A stretch of DNA of 64,000 nucleotides from Sepioteuthis lessoniana (lineage: Eukaryota; Mollusca; Cephalopoda; Myopsida; Loliginidae). Of this stretch, positions 1 to 11,370 are shown piece by piece. The stretch spans positions 31,079,430 to 31,143,429 of the forward strand of contig OY757939.1 of NCBI GenBank assembly GCA_963585895.1. Reading direction: 5' to 3'. The notes below the pieces were generated by a model. That model worked only from the letters and a program-made list of their open reading frames with translations. It was not told the origin of the DNA and did no database searches. Numbering within the stretch: position 1 is the first letter of the stretch; every line of letters begins with the position of its first letter. The position numbers and the translations under genes are program-made.

Positions 1-2102
1 AAATGAAATTAGATCCTTGCTGTGAAAAAGGCATTTTCGTCGGCTATGATGAAAAAAGTCCAGCTTACTTGATTTAGTTTCCAGAATCAACGGCTATTTA
101 GAGTTAGGTATGTAAAATTCACCAACTCTTATGATATTAGCTCACTAAGGAAACAGGATGAACGTACAGAATTGTCGGACTATATTTCAGCACCACATAT
201 GATGAACTATTGAAAGATAGCCTCAACACCAAAGGGGAGAGGCAAATAAGACAGTATATAATCCAACAGAGAAGCAAACTTTTTTTTTTTGTAGTTGAAA
301 ATTTTGAATTTAGTGAAGTTGACTACTACTACAATGCGTACAATCCCCACTAATTATACTGAAGCCATTCAATCGGGCTCTAAAAACTGGATTTTGGCAA
401 TGTGAAAGGAATTTGATTTCTGTGTAGAAAATTATACTTTTTGAATGGCAGAAGGCTCCAAGAAATAAAAATATTGCCAGTTGTAGGTGGACTTTTGCTA
501 AAGGTACTTGCAAATATATGGCAAAGATTATAGAGAAACTTTTGCCACAACGACAAATATGGCTTCCATAAGGTTACTCTGGCAAATAACAGTCAAGTAT
601 GACTTGTTAATTCATCATATGGATGTTAAGAGTGCATATTTAAATGCCTCCTTAGACTATGAAATATGTTGAGCCACCAGAAGGCCTTAAAGATAATAAT
701 GGGAATTATGTTTGAAAACTTAAAAAATCCTTATATGGGTTAAAAAAGAGCAGTCAAACTTGGAATAAAACATTCCATACTTATTTAACTACATAAAATT
801 TTGAGCAGTGATGAGTTGACCTTTGTATCTACATTCAAAATGTTCCCAATCAAATATCCATCATTTTATTGTGGGTAAATGATATATTAATAGCTTCAAA
901 AACTGAGGCACACTTTATGCAAATTAAGACAGAACTGAACTCTTGATTCAAAATGACTGATCTTGGGAAATTATCCTGGTTTTTAGAAATACAATTTGAA
1001 TGTGAAAATAGTACTATTAAAATGAATCAATCTAGATATATCAAGGATATTATCAGTTTTGCATGGCAGATTGCAAACCATGCTCAATTCCATGTGAAAT
1101 GGATATAAAGAAAACAAGTGACAACATCGATTTAATAAATAGCAAACCTTACCATGAAATTGACAGTCTGAGATATATATATATATATATATATAGTTGC
1201 AACAAGACCAGACATTTGTTATACAGTTACTAGGTTGTCTCAAGACTATGCAAAACCAAATTCTCTCCATTTAACAAAAGCAAAGCATGTCTTACATTAT
1301 TTAAAAGCACAATCAGTCACTAATACTTAAATTGCAGAAACCCTTGAAATTAAGATTTTGTGATGCAGATCGGATTAATTTAAGTGATAGAAAAAGTGGG
1401 AGTGGATATTGCTTTAGATTGGCAGAAAATAACCCAATGATTTCATGAAAATCTAAAAACCAAAATTCAGTTGGTTTGTCAACATGCGAAGTGGAATTTA
1501 TTGCTATCTCATAAGCAAGTCAAGAAGCCCTGTATCTTAGAGCACTATTGAGAACTGACAAAACTAGATTCCCTAAAACACCCAACAACTATTCATTGTG
1601 ATAATCAGTCCAGTGTTGTTTTGGCAAAAAACCCAGTTCTTCATCAAAGATCGAAACATTGATATAAAATTTCAGTTTATACATGATAAAATAAAGGGTC
1701 CATTCTTTAGTATACATTTAACCAGAGAAAAATGCAGGCAATGGGTGTATGAAGCCAATGACAGGAATAAAACTAAACACTTTCAGAAAGGTTATAGTAG
1801 GCAATTTAGTCTTAACTTAGTAAATTAGGTATTATTTGCCCAGTCGACTGGGGCAAAAGAATACATCGACTGCATCTTGGCAGAGGGGGTAAACCCCCAC
1901 CCAAACAAGTGTCCTGGATATGACATTAAACTTGCCAACAAATCCTAACCAAAAAAACTAAATCACTAATCATGTTTTTGAGTAAAAAAATAATTGTATT
2001 AATGATAATACTGATAATCAAAAAATTATTCAAAATTTTTGATTTAATATGCATTTCTTTTAAAGGTAGAAGATTCCATCTTATACCCCAAACAGGGGGA
2101 CA
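1..2102 (+). pseudogene. Ty1/copia retrotransposon, 3' part of pol, decayed
   Basis: Several stops and frameshifts interrupt a copia-type pol. The window opens in the KLDPCCEKGIFVGYDEKSPA stretch, which is the region after copia integrase. RT motifs follow: EPPEGLKDNNGNYV and LKKSLYGLKKSSQTW at about 665-765, and VNDILIAS at about 872-898, where the catalytic Y-V-D-D has become V-N-D. The RNase H part has SGYCF, STCEVEFIAIS and CDNQSSVVLAKNP (about 1395-1636). A (TA)n run at 1173-1194 and a SINE at 1838-1958 break it further. The 5' part lies outside the window. It cannot be active. Confidence 0.85.
1838..1958 (+). mobile_element. SINE family B fragment inserted in the copia element
   Basis: It starts with the family head (gcccagtcgactggggc...gaatac...gactgc), followed by gtgtcctggatatgacattaaac, and then stops early at an A-rich end. 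Family B is the most frequent repeat of the window; a complete copy is at 49035-49430. Confidence 0.7.
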
Positions 2103-2438
2103 TGTTGGATTGTTTGGGAGGGAACCTACTAAATTAGTACTAGCCGTCTACAAATTGTGAGCAAATATTCATAAATTTGTCTGGCTGATCTCCTGCTGCT
2201 ACTGACAATCAGCCAATCAGATGACTAAAACATATATGAGCAGCAGCAAGGCACAGCTGAGTTTTGAACCGTATTTTAGCTTTGTTACTGAGAAGGCATA
2301 CCTTTTTTTGTATCAAACAACTGAAAACAAGATAGCTTTCTGAATTCCAACAGTAAATAAATGGTACCAGATTGCAAACAGATAAATTATAAAAGAAAAA
2401 AAGCCAGAAGCCAGAAGCAAAATGACTTCAGTTCAACA
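2103..2438 (+). repeat. 3' LTR of the copia element
   Basis: A purine-rich run ending caggggga (polypurine tract) lies just before TGTTGGATTG, the classic start of copia LTRs, and the segment ends in ...TTCAACA. Inside are CCAAT-like (agccaatcagat) and TATA-like (catatatgag) sites. The 336-bp length is reasonable. The end was set by the CA and by family convention; there is no 5' LTR in the window to compare. Confidence 0.65.
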
Positions 2439-2800
2439 TTTTTATCAAGTGGACAAGGTATAATAAGGTATGCTTGATCTGGCACCCCTGAGTGAAAATA
2501 GCAATTAACCTGGGCCTACTGAGGTCATCACCCATTTCAGGGGTTGTGGAGTCTGACTGGATGATGTCAAACACATGAGACAGATATAAAAGTGGGTTGT
2601 TCTGTGAATTCTGATAAGACTATATTTCTCAATTTTGGTGGCTGGCCTATGTGGAGACAAGTGTCTGTGTAAATGGAGAATAAAGAATGACTCCAAGATA
2701 TTGGAAGAACTAGTTCCAAATAGCCCACACTTTGTCTGCAACCCATTGCCATCCCCTTCCATGGCATCCTCACTCTTTCATCTGACTATACCTCAGCATA
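2439..2800. other. Spacer without recognised content
   Basis: There are short open frames on both strands, but none with domain motifs or a plausible gene structure. It lies between the copia LTR and a SINE. Confidence 0.4.
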
Positions 2801-3167
2801 GGGGTAAGATCTCTCCCCACAACAAGTGTCCTGGGTATGATGCTAAACTGCATCTGATAGCGAGTCTTTGAGCTTTGAAAAATGTGGAATACCTCTTCAT
2901 TGCCATTACTCCCAGATCCACTTTGACTTATCCAGGTAGTACCTGTTAGGGTCTCATTTGTGGGTCAAAGAGAACTGATCATTTATTTATTAAGGATTAT
3001 TATTTGAAACCATACAACTATTTGCCAATTATTTATATTAGTTAGGAATACTTGATAAATAGAATTATTCATGTTAAATAACAATACCTGTAATTATACT
3101 GAGTAAACAAATGAGGTTTAAAAATAAAGTTACCTGTAAAATAATTGCTTACAAATCACACACACAC

Positions 3168-3230
<63 letters not shown>

Positions 3231-3290
3231 AGAATTTGGCATTAAATAACCCTCAAGTGTTGATATCCCATAAAATACCAACCAATCATC
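2801..3290 (+). mobile_element. SINE family B copy with expanded microsatellite
   Basis: The body (ggggtaaga, gtgtcctgggtatgatgctaaac, attgccattactcccagatccact) runs to the tail (tttggcattaaataaccctc ... gttgatatcccataaaa) at 3230-3290. The tail is separated from the body by (CA)n(TG)n(TA)n repeats at 3157-3228. Confidence 0.7.
3157..3228. repeat. Compound palindromic microsatellite (CA)n(TG)n(TA)n
   Basis: A (CA)n run turns into (TG)n and then about 48 bp of (TA)n. The CA/TG part is self-complementary and the TA part is also, so the stretch can form a cruciform. Confidence 0.95.
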
Positions 3291-3399
3291 AGAAACTGAA
3301 TAGAAAAAAAATAAAGCAAGAGTCCTAATGTTTGAGGTGAGCTGTGTTTCTCTTATTTCCCCTATCATCTGATTATTGCCCCCCCCACTGACATACCAG

Positions 3400-4050
3400 T
3401 TGTCTAGGTAGGTCCAAGTTATAAAAAGAACAAGAGGCTAATTTCTGGGGAAGGAGAGAGAAGGAAAACATAAAAAGCAGACAGTGAGTCAAGCCTAAGC
3501 ACTAGTTGTAAGTCAGTCACAGGTGAATTACTATGGTAATTAAAAAGGACTTGAAAAAAAAAAACCAAGGTCCCAAATCTTCTGTTCAAGGGTGGAACTA
3601 CCAGAAATGTATATGTTCCTCCCTATGCCACCAGGCGAGAGTAAAAGGACAATTCGGCTTTGAAAGTCAGTTGGCAGCTGGACTGTCAGTTGAAGCCAAG
3701 ATACGGAAATGTAAGGACAGACAAAAATTACCGCCCCCATTTTGGGTGGGCTCTTAAAAGGGGTCTCACATCAGACACTAATCAGCAAACAAGCACATTA
3801 GAGAAAGTTCAAGGTCTGTCTGCACTCTTTCTCATGATATATGGTTTCTCTTTGTCCAGCTAATGCAGTTGACTCGGCTTTCATACTATTTCTTTCTTCC
3901 GACAACTACTTACAAAGTGAGTAGCAAATAAACTTTCATGTTGGTTCACTAAGACAGTGTTTTGTGTGTTCATCAACTTTTCCCATAGCAAAGTTACAAT
4001 AGGGTCTGACCACTTAAGACGTAGCGATACATACATCAACCCATTCAAGC
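3400..4050 (+). repeat. Solo-LTR-like repeat, copy 1
   Basis: It shares with 39840-40470 a block ending in gttgact...ttcat-ctatttct, gtagcaaataaac and a following gtgttttgtgtgttc...gcaaagtta. The AATAAA inside and the matching 3' blocks suggest the R-U5 part of an LTR family. No pol sequence is attached. Class and exact borders are not certain. Confidence 0.5.
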
Positions 4051-4129
4051 ACTTGGTGATACGACCATACAATTGGTGTGTAACTTTACAACATTCTATT
4101 GAACTCTAGAAACAGTAATGCCAATTATT

Positions 4130-4132
<3 letters not shown>

Positions 4133-4159
<27 letters not shown>
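4133..4159. repeat. Poly(T) run
   Basis: A run of T only. Confidence 0.95.
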
Positions 4160-4165
<6 letters not shown>

Positions 4166-4284
4166 TGCATTGATTGTGAAGAGTCAGATAAAAAAATGAC
4201 ATTTAGATGTAAGACTCTTTAATCCTTTATATTACTTTTTCAAATTTTTTAAAATAAGTTTCAGCTAAAACAATTTCAACTTAA

Positions 4285-4435
4285 CTTGGTTTCTTTGTTT
4301 AATGGTATATCAACTTTAATGTGATATTCAATGCCAAAGCCATCCTCTTAGAAGTAGTAGTACAATCTAACCCATAGTTGGGAGACATAATTGTATGACT
4401 GGCATTCACTCACTTCAATGTCACAATCCAGTACA
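4285..4435 (-). mobile_element. SINE family E copy (antisense)
   Basis: The reverse complement ends in the tail 'ggcattgaatatcac...gttgatataccattaaacaaag' with body 'aagaggatggctttggc'. The same family on the + strand is at 44435, 53795, 57885 and 63133. Confidence 0.65.
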
Positions 4436-4439
4436 TTAT

Positions 4440-5030
4440 TTCCTATGCCATTTAACTTTGTAGTGAAGGGGTTAAAAGGACCTTGGAGGGAAGCAGTTCC
4501 TAACAATACATTTTACAATTTGCTTGGATCTCTTTTTATAATCTTAATTCTAAAAACAATCTCTTACACACCTTTTTATCATCTTCTGTATCTCTTATCA
4601 AAGGTCTTGAGAATAACAAAGAGACTACAGGTATGCATGACTTTTCTACTTACTTACCTCCCTTGTATTTCTGTATCCTCCTCCTCACTTGCTATTTGTT
4701 AATACTTTTAATGTCTGTAACCCTATTTCTGTTGGTGCTTTGCCCTTTAAACCTGTAAGCCTGATATTTCGGACTGTTTGCTAGGCTACTATACATTCAG
4801 GGTCTCAAACATTTGGTCTGATTGAAAAATAATCTATGGTACACTGCAGAAGCAGTTTCCTAAGCAATATTCTTCCAAGAAAAATTTAAACCCTCATAAT
4901 GAAAAATTGATTTTTCTAAGTTGAGTCAAAAATTTTGCAATATTTTGATAACATAAGGTACAATTTGACAGTTCCAAATGCTTTTGCAGAAGTTGTGAAG
5001 GTAATGAACCACACTGAACTCTGAGATGCC
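4440..5030. other. Spacer without recognised content
   Basis: AT-rich sequence with a chance open frame at 4391-4702, rich in hydrophobic residues because of T-rich codons. No splice-bounded exon of the EGF gene was found in it. Confidence 0.4.
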
Positions 5031-5460
5031 AAATTCATGAGTCTCTCGAAGTGTTACTCACCATATTTGCCTTTTTGGCTTGGAGCACAGCCTCAGAATC
5101 CACAATTTTAAACCTGCCTAACCTTGCCTGAGTGTTGAGGTTTTTGAAATCAGCAGAATCCAGTTGATGGGACACACTTTCACCGGCTGTGGTGTCAGTG
5201 GCATGGATCTGGTTAGGTGTGTCTTGTCACTGGATGTACCTCAAGGCTTTAACCCTCCTCAGAGGGGTTAGGCTTATTGCCTGGTACCTGAGGTGTCCCT
5301 TTTTTAGGAGGAATGCTGATGGGGCCCGAGGCATTTTTGGGAATGCCAGGCATGTCTGAGCTATGGCCCTGCGCCCAGACCCACCTTTAAAAAAGGCCTT
5401 GTGCCACACTCATCTGGTTGGTGGGACAGCTGACAAATACTGTTGAGGTTTTTGAAACCT
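5030..5460. repeat. Dispersed repeat family F, copy 1
   Basis: The stretch ccctcctcagaggggttagg, then gcctgaggtg...cctttttta-gaggaatg-tgatgggg is matched at 20130-20320 (ccggaggagctagg ... gcctgaggtgcacc ... ggaatgttgatggggc). The phrase 'gttgaggtttttgaaa' occurs twice (about 5137 and 5442), bracketing the middle of it, as direct repeats. The class is unknown. Confidence 0.55.
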
Positions 5461-6156
5461 AAGTGAAACTTGAACCATCTGTTTATTGTACTGTGATCAA
5501 CTTTCTTCAACTGTTTTTGGTTGTTTCTATGGTATTATGGCTCAATTTTAACCCAAAGCATAAGTCACTGAATTAAACTAAGTTACACATTCATCTATGC
5601 AGCTTTTAAGTTATACACAGACTAAAGTAATGCACAATGTATCAGTGCACCAATTTCCCCAGTACTACCAACCACAGCTGAAACTGCTTCAGTTAAGTGA
5701 GATATATACACACCTAAAACGACCATGTACAAAAATATTTCATAACTTTTGACTCATCATAGTAATTTTAGTGATATTGGACTATTTCTATGAGTTCACA
5801 TACCCTAGCAACTGAACTGTATTTTTGTACTATATCAAGTGGAATCTTGTAGACCCCCCTCTCACTCTTTATCTTGATTTTTGACTTGTGATATCAAATA
5901 TGACCTTTTTGTGTCCTTGAGTTTGAGACCTTTCAAGTCTGATATTTTAGGATTGGGTGAGCACATCAGCTACTATTAACAAACTTAACTCTTTTGGCAA
6001 GCAGATAATTTTTTTTTTTTTTTAATCCTTATAAAATGGGTAAATCATTTTCAGAAAAATTGCAAAATAGAAGGTATGTTCAAACTAGGAAATTAATCAT
6101 ATATTTGAACAAAACCTAATTTGATCAGCAATTGTATCATAGTACAATAGTATGAA

Positions 6157-6419
6157 CCGGGACATTGGCCCAGCGGTTAGAGTGTTCGCCAATGGCCCGG
6201 GAGACCTGGGTTCAATCCCAGGTCGAGTCATACCAAAGACTTTAAAAATGGTACTTGATACCACCTTGCTTAACACTCAGCATTATAAGGTACGGTTCAA
6301 GGGTAAAGTGGAGCAATCCTGGGAATGGAGTAGCGCCCTCCCCTACACCTTGGTGTAGTAGCTATCGAAAAGGGAGCCTTCGGGTCACCCTCGACTATGG
6401 TCGCTAACTTTACTTACTT
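6157..6419 (+). mobile_element. SINE family A, full-length, tRNA-derived
   Basis: The head has pol III boxes: A-type TGGCCCAGCGGTTAGAGTG and B-type GGTTCAATCCC. A conserved body follows (cattataaggta, gggtaaagtggagcaatcc, ccctcgactatgg) and it ends ctaactttacttactt. It is flanked by a perfect 14-bp target-site duplication, TACAATAGTATGAA, at 6143-6156 and 6420-6433, so this is a fairly young insertion. Its open frame (GDLGSIPGRV...) is often predicted as protein in cephalopod genomes but is SINE sequence. Confidence 0.93.
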
Positions 6420-6691
6420 TACAATAGTATGAAAAGAAATCATTTTAGATCATATTTCACAAAACAACCTTTACACAATCCTACGCAACAGTGCGGCCTC
6501 CTAGTAATATTTCTATGCATCAAAATTGAATTGGTCAACAAGGAGTCAAAAGAAAATTGCCTTACATTGAGCTATGACAAATGTTGCTCTGCTTGCAAAA
6601 AGGTTAATGTAGCAACCGTTCACTATTGTTTCATTTAATGGAATTTTAAAAAGATGTCTGTATCCTGGAACTGTCTGAAAATGTCTTTATG

Positions 6692-6692
<1 letters not shown>

Positions 6693-6723
<31 letters not shown>
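6693..6723. repeat. Poly(T) run followed by poly(G)
   Basis: Thirty-one T, then gtgggggggggtg. Confidence 0.95.
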
Positions 6724-6724
<1 letters not shown>

Positions 6725-6842
6725 TGGGGGGGGGTGAGCCTGTTTACAGATAATCAGAGGATGAAGATGTTAAGGGTTCAAAGAATTAACTTGCTTATAT
6801 CTTCACACCTTCATACTGTAACTAACATAAAATATATTCAAG

Positions 6843-7925
6843 TATTACCCAGCAAGCTGTGGCTGTAGAATGCACTGACTGCACTTCTGCTGAGGGGTAA
6901 GATCACTCCTCCAATGAGTATCCTGGATATGACACGAAATAATCTGATGGTGAGGTTCCAGCAATGCTGGAGCTTTGGGGAATGTGAAGTGCCACTTCAT
7001 TGCCATTGCTCCCAGGTCCACTCTGGCCTGGAGTGGTAGCACTTGATAGGGTCCTATCTATGGGTCAAATAGAACTAAACTATGTAATTATGCTAAGCTG
7101 AATTGTTTGAAATGGAACTGTTTTTGACATTGAAATTGTACTTACACTAAACTGAATTATTTGAGATGGAATTATTTTGACATTTGACTGTATGTATACA
7201 AAAAACTATACTTATACTAATGTTACATAGCCCGATATAGATATGCGAAATGTACATGGGATGTTCATATATATATAACATAGAATATAGGAATCTTGAA
7301 ACACGAAAAATACTTCTCAGTTCAGGTACGAAACTTTTTATTACCTTTTGAGTTTAAAGGTTTTTTGACATAAGGAGAGAGAGGCACAATCTTTCTATTC
7401 TGGCCTTTTCATCTGCCCCCCCCCTCACCATCTCATGCAACACCTGCCCAAGGCCTCCGTGAGCAAGTGAAAGTCAACCCTTCTTGTTCGGTGTCTAGTC
7501 TCAACTCTAACTGACTTTTTCAAAATCTCCCAAAATCCTCCATGCGCTTCTGGTGCGTGACGTCACCCGCACTCTGTAACCCCATTTCCCATCTGGGCTA
7601 TTGTGACATCTCTGAGTGACACGTCCGCTCCACCCGTGCAAACACCTGTGTTAATGTTGCATCTCAGTAACCCATGCACTGAGCCAAAAGATTCTCAGCC
7701 TAACTAAACCCAAAGGCATCAAACGAAAGCCATTATATTACACTAAACTGAATTGGTTGAATTAGAACTGTTTGACTTAACTGAATAGCTTGAAACAAAT
7801 GTTTTTGATAATTCAACTGTGTACTTATGCTAAACTGAATCGTTTGAAATAGAATTGTTTATTGGTATAAAAGTGGATTTGGCATTAAATAACCTACAAT
7901 GGTTGATATGCCATAAAACCCAAAC
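6843..7925 (+). mobile_element. SINE family B copy split by an insertion
   Basis: The head and body lie at 6843-7200 (gtagaatgcactgactgcac, gtatcctggatatgac, gctggagctttgggg, gtcctatctatgggtcaaat). The A-rich middle and tail (actaaactgaattg, tttggcattaaataacctac) lie at 7740-7925. Between them is an unrelated block of about 500 bp. Confidence 0.75.
7220..7738. repeat. Unidentified GC-richer insertion within a SINE
   Basis: Between the two halves of a family B SINE lies sequence unlike its neighbours: poly(C) at about 7417, many CpG (gtgcgtgacgtcacccgcac), and no open frame with motifs. The size suggests a solo LTR or other non-autonomous element, but neither TG...CA ends nor a target duplication could be fixed. 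Confidence 0.45.
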
Positions 7926-8173
7926 ATATATACATGCAAAAAGTTACATGAATGTTACAAATCTTCCATAAGTATTTGCTTTATTTTCTGCCCAAAATAT
8001 GTATATTTTAAGTTGTTTAGAAAATCAAGGTGAATGATTATAGTTTTAACCCATTTTCCTCAGTTTTAAGATTCTCCTTTGTTATCCTAACATTATTCTT
8101 GCCTTTCTTTACAAATTTGAGTTCCAAATAATGGAAATGTTCAGTCTCTTATGAGTGATAGATCATATTTTAG

Positions 8174-8238
8174 TTTGCCCAGTTGGCTGGAGCTGTAGAC
8201 TCTGCCAATGAGTGTCCTAATATGACACTCAAGCATCT
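8174..8238 (+). mobile_element. SINE family B, short 5' fragment
   Basis: gcccagttggctggagctgt...gtgtcctaatatgacactcaa, ending where a second, longer copy starts. Confidence 0.6.
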
Positions 8239-8635
8239 AGCCCAGTTTGCTGGGGCTACAGAATACACATACTGCATCACTGCAGAAGGGTAAAACCTCC
8301 CCCTTCAATGAGTGTCCTAGATATGACACTAAACAATCTGATGGTGAGATTCCAGTAATGCTGGAGATTTGGGGAATGTGGAGTACCCCTTCATTGCCAT
8401 TGCTCCCAGGTCCACTCTGGCCGGGAGTGGTAGCACCTGATAGTCCTATCTATAGCTCCAATAGAACTAAACTGTACTAATGCTAAACTGAATTGTTTGA
8501 AATAGAGCTGTTTTTACATTCAACTGAAATATTTGAAGATATGAAGACCTTGAAACATACAAACTTTTATCAAAATGACTTAATTCAGCATTAAATGACC
8601 CGAAAAAGGTTGATACACCATAAAACAACCAAAAG
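8239..8635 (+). mobile_element. SINE family B, near full-length
   Basis: Head gcccagtttgctggggct...gaatac, body through gtcctatctatagctccaat, middle gctaaactgaattgtttgaa, tail ggttgatacaccataaaac. It follows directly on a truncated copy. Confidence 0.8.
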
Positions 8636-8639
8636 AATC

Positions 8640-10100
8640 ATATCTTAGTGGCAATATGATGTACAAATATGATTCTTTGGTTGAAATTTAAACCACCTGG
8701 ATATATGTATTTCTAAGTTGTGCAACAAATGACTTCTAAGAATTAAAGAAAAAAATAGTTGGACATTATGTAAATTTGACTGAAGTTTAAGATTATGTGG
8801 ATATCTAAATTTTTACGTGAGAAAAAATTCTATGGTAAAAGTGTCTTATCTCTACTTTTAATATTTGGTGTCTGATCTATAAATAGTAACAAATTCTAAA
8901 CTTTCCTTAACATGTTTTTAGTATCTTCTTCATTAACATTTAATCTTTAAACAAAAATGGGATTCCCCTGCGCAAGAATCTTTTATATATTAAGTTGTAC
9001 TTAATCTGCTTAATTTAAAGCCAAATACATTTGGTTTTGATAATCTACACTGTGCTTCCTGACTTAGAGTACTGCTTGTAGTTGTAGGCTTTTTATTTTA
9101 TTTATTTTTATCTATTTATTTATTGTAAACTGCCATTCATCTTAATTTTGGTTTTATTTTTATTGTTTTTCTCTAGCTTCATTTTTTTTTCTTTCATTTC
9201 CTTTCCTTTTCCCTCTTTGTTTTTTGTAATGCGCATTGTAATTTCCCTGATCCCTTTTATATATTTTTCAGTGTTTTTTGTTTTGGTTTTAACATTTGTT
9301 TTTTGTCTATTTAGAATTTAAGGTGTTTTGATTTTAAATATTTTGATGTTTTAAGATTTTTTCTTTTACCTTATATTTTCTTTTTCTTCAGAATTAATGA
9401 AAAATTTTATCTTTCTTCTTTTTTTTTTATATTTCAAATTTCTGAAATTATGTATTAAAGTTTCATTTTATACAGGATCTAGTTGAATGATTTCCTAGAT
9501 ATAAAATTGCTGCTTCACAAAAAGAAGTGGTAAGTAGGTGAGAGGTATGTTTTTGAACAACAGCAGCAATCATGCCATTTGGGTTGCAGTAAAGCAAGGG
9601 AATCTATGGAAGTTCTGAGGAAAAATTTACAAGAAACCCATTATCTCACTACATGATGACATCTCATAGGGACACAAGACAACTTGCTACATCATGACCT
9701 TTTGTGGCCAGCTCACTCACCATATATCTCCTCTTGTGATTCCTGAAAGTTTAATATATGTCCACAAACAACTGATGAACTGAAAGATTTTATCTATTAT
9801 CAAAACTATCAAATCAAAACTATCAAATCAAAACTAGAAGCAATGACGATGAATGCTGCATGAGTGTATAGGTCATAGAAGGAAAGCATTTTGATGATTT
9901 AATTCTTAAACAATATGAAGGCAATAAAAAAATGAAATGGCAAATATTCTTTTATTGTAAAATTAAGTTTTGACTTGAAGTTATGTTGGCTTTTTTTATT
10001 TAGCTTCCAAACCCTGAAGATGATTCCGCCAAACCTCTTCTTGTGAGAAATAAAATAATCACTTGTACATCAAGAAATCAATAAAAGGATTAAGAAATTA
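8640..10100. other. AT-rich spacer without recognised content
   Basis: There are T-rich stretches (9075-9480) and a short direct repeat of 'atcaaaactatcaaatcaaaactatcaaatc' type near 9800. No splice-bounded exon, RNA gene or transposon motif was recognised. Confidence 0.4.
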
Positions 10101-10212
10101 TTACCTCTCTGCTCCATGATCTCTTCTCTCACTCTCTCTGTCTCTCCTCCTCTCTTCTCAGTACTCTTTCCCTTTCTCTTTCCTTTGTACTCTCTTGTCT
10201 TTCTCTCTCCCC
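10100..10212. repeat. CT-rich tract
   Basis: A pyrimidine-only style tract with ctctctgctccatg, tctcttgtctttctctctcc. A related tract (same words ctctctgctccatg, tctcttg) follows the LINE 3' end at 17045-17165, so it is probably part of the element family's edge. Confidence 0.6.
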
Positions 10213-10385
10213 ACCCAGTCGGCTAGGGCTGTAGAATACGAGTGTCCTAGATATGACACTAGACAATCTGATGGTGAGGCTTCAGTCATACTGGAACTTT
10301 GGGGAATGTAGAGTACTCCTTTATTGCCATTGCTCTTAGGTCCACTCTGGCCTGGAGTTATAGCACCAGACAGATTGGAGAGGTC
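10213..10385 (+). mobile_element. SINE family B body fused to LINE 5' UTR
   Basis: It starts cagtcggctagggctgtagaatac and goes through gtcctagatatgacactaga, attgccattgctcttaggtc and ctggagttatagcacc. It then passes without a break into the LINE 5' UTR (agacagattggagaggtctg, matching agacaggcagtcggagaggc at about 14394). There is no SINE tail. Confidence 0.7.
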
Positions 10386-11242
10386 TGATCTGATCAATTA
10401 GCTGGTCATGTCAAGCTCTCTTTCAGAGGCCTGCAAAAGATCTTTGTAGGTCTCCAAAACAGAAAGCGGTGTCTGCAGGGTCAACCACATTAAAAAAAAG
10501 CCCTATGTTTCCCCTTTTATCTCTAGGTGAGTAATAAACTTGGGAATAAAAACAGAGATCCCAAATTGCTGGTCCGTTTCCTCAGTGTGTGTATACTGAA
10601 TGTGTAGCCCTGATTTCCCAAGGCAAATGGGTTTCCCCCTCGGGCATTTACCTTCATAGGGCTCTGTGATGGGTGGGCAGCACAGTCAGCAAAAATCCCT
10701 ATGGATACAAAACAAAATCAAAACCCAAGCAAAAAAAACCCAAAACTAGTGTCTGCATGCAGAGTCTGACTCTGACCAGACCCTTTTCTCCAAATTTATT
10801 GTGCTGGAGTCATGGAGGATACTGCAATCAAAGTTGTCTGCCTTCATTATTGAAAATACCCTTAACAGTTTTATTAAAGCAAAATCTGTTAAAAAAACTC
10901 ATCAACGTAAATCTATAAAAAAAATAATCAACAATACCCTGCTGGTAGAAGTGCCAAAAAAAATATTCTCAGATCTACTACTCAAATACTTTCACAACCT
11001 AAAAATAAAAGCTTACCCCCAACAAAGGGTGTGATGAGAAGCTAAGATCTCTCCCACTGTACTTTAGATGAAATAAAAAGTTACCTCCACAAACAAGGTG
11101 TCACTGATGCCAAACAAATATCTATCAAAGATGCAATCAAATAATCTCAACAAACACCTATATTCTAAATTTTAACACCCCAAAATCACCTACTGAAATA
11201 AAAATTGGCTACTTAATAACAAAAGTTGAAACCTGTATTCCA

Positions 11243-11370
11243 AACCCACTGAGATGCCACAATTGCCAAAAATTTGGGCAAAAGTGTACCAGACCTCCAA
11301 TATGTAAGAACTGTGGAGAAACTGGAAACCATGTAGACTGTCAACAGTCCCCAAAATGTGCAAACAAAAT
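11243..11370 (+). pseudogene. LINE gag CCHC knuckle region (copy 1), frameshifted
   Basis: It reads CHNCQKFGQKC, CKNCGETGNHVDC and CANKI. Two knuckles are recognisable, which bind the element RNA in this family; the third has lost its pattern. Confidence 0.7.

Noticed and set aside
983-1270. Minus-strand frame with YIYIYI
   Set aside because: It is a product of the (TA)n repeat in the copia element.
6152-6358. 68-codon open frame (GDLGSIPGRVIPKT...)
   Set aside because: It lies wholly inside the tRNA-derived SINE A and recurs in other copies (31714, and antisense at 43007). It is not a host gene.
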